In this document: piece by piece, positions 22,873 to 24,026 of the stretch | Layout: each line of letters begins with the position of its first letter | Position numbering within the stretch: position 1 is the stretch's first letter | NCBI GenBank assembly: GCA_036275295.1 | Contig: DASUEB010000042.1 | Location: 1 to 24,026, forward strand | From: DASUEB01 sp036275295 | GTDB lineage: Bacteria > Bacteroidota > Bacteroidia > Flavobacteriales_D > Luteibaculaceae | Reading direction: 5' to 3' | Length of the DNA: 24,026 bases | The notes under the pieces: model-generated | What the model saw: only the letters and a program-made list of their open reading frames with translations | Told to the model about the DNA's origin: nothing | Databases searched by the model: none | Made by a program: the position numbers and the translations under genes

Positions 22873-24026
22873 GGGTAGTCAGGTTATTTATTGCGCTTGC
22901 TGCCCTGCTTTTGTTTATCCCCTGCCTTTGGTCACAAACCGTGGTAACGGGTAAAGTAACCAATACCAAAGGTGAAGCGCTACCCATTACTGGGATTTCG
23001 GTAAACAAGGGCGAATCGGGTACCATAACCGGAGAGGATGGTCGTTTTGTGCTCAAACTCGCCAAAAAAAAGCGGTACTTGTTGGAAGTTCAGCGACTGG
23101 GATACATAAAATACGAAAAAAACTTCGTTCTTGAAAATCAAGACACCTTAGTCCTCAACGTCACCCTGATCAACAGTGAGCTAAGTGAAGTGGTGGTCAG
23201 CGACCGTCAAGGAGCGAGCACCATGAAAAGCATCGATTCGCGCTTTGCCGCGGGTGTGCCCAGTCCCAGCGGCGATTTTCTCAACGCCGTACTCAGCAGT
23301 CAACCGGGAGTTTCGATGCGAAACGAATTGAGTTCGTCGTACTCCGTTCGAGGGGGTAGCTTCGACGAAAACATCGTTTACGTCAACGATATTGAGGTGT
23401 ATCGCCCCTTCTTGGTTCGCAGCGGGCAACAGGAGGGATTGAGTTTTATCAACGGGGACATGGTCGATCGGGTATCCTTTTCGGCTGGTGGTTTTGAGGC
23501 GAAATACGGCGACAAGCTGAGTTCGGTGCTCGATGTGAAATACCGTCAACCGAAAAAATTTGCAGGCTCCGCGCAACTCGGTATTATGATGGGCAGTCTG
23601 CATCTCGAGAATGCCAGTAAATCGGGAAAAACCACCTATCTAGTTGGATTTAGATATCGCAATAACGGATATGTCCTAAGAAGTTTAGACACTCAAGGAG
23701 AATATACCCCTCGATACCTCGATTTGCAGTCGTACCTCACACACCAATTCAGCAAGCGCTGGTCACTTGGTTTTTTAGGCAATTACAGCAGCAATCGGTT
23801 TCAGTTTATCCCGCAAACGCGCCAAACCGAGTTGGGAAGCATACAACAGGCCCTGCGATTCACTGTATTCTTCGACGGACAGGAGATAACCCGCTACCGA
23901 ACGGGTTTAGGTGCGGTCGACCTGCAGTATAAGGTAAATGACGATTGGCGTATAAAACTCATAGGAAGTCACTACGAGACCCGCGAGAACGAGGAATTTG
24001 ACATCGTAGGACAATATCGCCTCGAC
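22869..24026 (+). CDS. TonB-dependent receptor, 3'-truncated by the window end
   Basis: An open frame of 386 codons begins with GTG at 22869 inside the preceding stop (GTGA) and runs off the window without a stop. After a signal peptide (MRVVRLFIALAALLLFIPCLWSQ) comes a CarboxypepD_reg-like domain (about 24-105, VVTGKVTNTKGEALPITGI). The plug domain (about 120-225) contains LNAVLSSQPGVSMRNE, SYSVRGGSFDENIVYVND and VSFSAGGFEAKYGDKLSSVLDV, which are typical of TonB-dependent receptors. The first outer-membrane strands follow (YLVGFRYRNNGYVLRSLD, WSLGFLGNYSSN). The substrate is unknown. No SusD-like partner is visible, although one could lie outside the window. The small upstream exported protein has a similar N-terminal domain. 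Confidence 0.93.
   Translation, partial: MRVVRLFIALAALLLFIPCLWSQTVVTGKVTNTKGEALPITGISVNKGESGTITGEDGRFVLKLAKKKRYLLEVQRLGYIKYEKNFVLENQDTLVLNVTLINSELSEVVVSDRQGASTMKSIDSRFAAGVPSPSGDFLNAVLSSQPGVSMRNELSSSYSVRGGSFDENIVYVNDIEVYRPFLVRSGQQEGLSFINGDMVDRVSFSAGGFEAKYGDKLSSVLDVKYRQPKKFAGSAQLGIMMGSLHLENASKSGKTTYLVGFRYRNNGYVLRSLDTQGEYTPRYLDLQSYLTHQFSKRWSLGFLGNYSSNRFQFIPQTRQTELGSIQQALRFTVFFDGQEITRYRTGLGAVDLQYKVNDDWRIKLIGSHYETRENEEFDIVGQYRLD

Noticed and set aside
1..24026. Defence island, mobile element, CRISPR or biosynthetic cluster
   Set aside because: No transposase, integrase, terminal repeat, spacer array, toxin-antitoxin pair, restriction or synthase domain was found; the content is housekeeping and envelope genes.

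Overview
The window looks like chromosomal core sequence from a member of the Bacteroidota, most likely a Flavobacteriales-type marine or aquatic lineage (the order is inferred, not shown). The evidence is a type B ribosomal protein L31, the Bacteroidota-type alternative GlmU, a secreted protein with a C-terminal type IX secretion (T9SS) sorting domain, a TonB-dependent receptor with a carboxypeptidase-like N-terminal domain, RNase Y next to ZapA, several lipoproteins, and start-proximal motifs that fit the Bacteroidota promoter box TAnnTTTG. Shine-Dalgarno sequences are mostly absent. Base composition and codon use look even throughout. I see no tRNA, rRNA, CRISPR array, insertion sequence, phage gene, toxin-antitoxin pair or known defence gene.

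Layout. 1-4360: the 3' end of an F420-reductase-like dinucleotide-binding protein (+) faces purT (-). The PLP-binding YggS protein and an amino-acid permease follow (+), overlapping at ATGA. 4491-7796: three minus-strand envelope genes, namely a T9SS-exported seven-repeat beta-propeller and an apparent operon of a small outer-membrane barrel plus a propeller-like lipoprotein. 7848-11948: lon, the alternative GlmU and rpmE2, all minus, with a strong terminator between rpmE2 and the GlmU gene. 12073-16612: a beta-helix lipoprotein (+) meets an SPFH membrane protein (-) at a shared TTAA. Upstream of the SPFH gene lies a coupled glycosyltransferase and UDP-GlcNAc 2-epimerase pair. 16705-17987: a RidA-family protein and a secreted NUC1-type nuclease (+), separated by a bidirectional terminator from rny. 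18138-20327: a minus-strand cluster reading coiled-coil protein, zapA, rny, linking division and RNA decay. 20488-24026: an M23 metallopeptidase, a small exported protein with a carboxypeptidase-like domain, and the first 386 codons of a TonB-dependent receptor, the last two overlapping at GTGA.

How the genes fit together. Most of the window is housekeeping (purine synthesis, PLP homeostasis, proteolysis, amino-sugar nucleotide supply, translation, RNA turnover, division) mixed with envelope genes. Two recurring designs stand out. Consecutive genes are often fused by four-base stop/start overlaps (ATGA, TTGA, GTGA). Promoter-like -7 boxes sit only 6-13 bases before several start codons, implying leaderless or nearly leaderless mRNAs. 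I found no convincing undescribed multi-gene system. The best candidates for new biology are the barrel/lipoprotein pair, the strictly 49-residue-periodic propeller, and the coiled-coil protein upstream of zapA.
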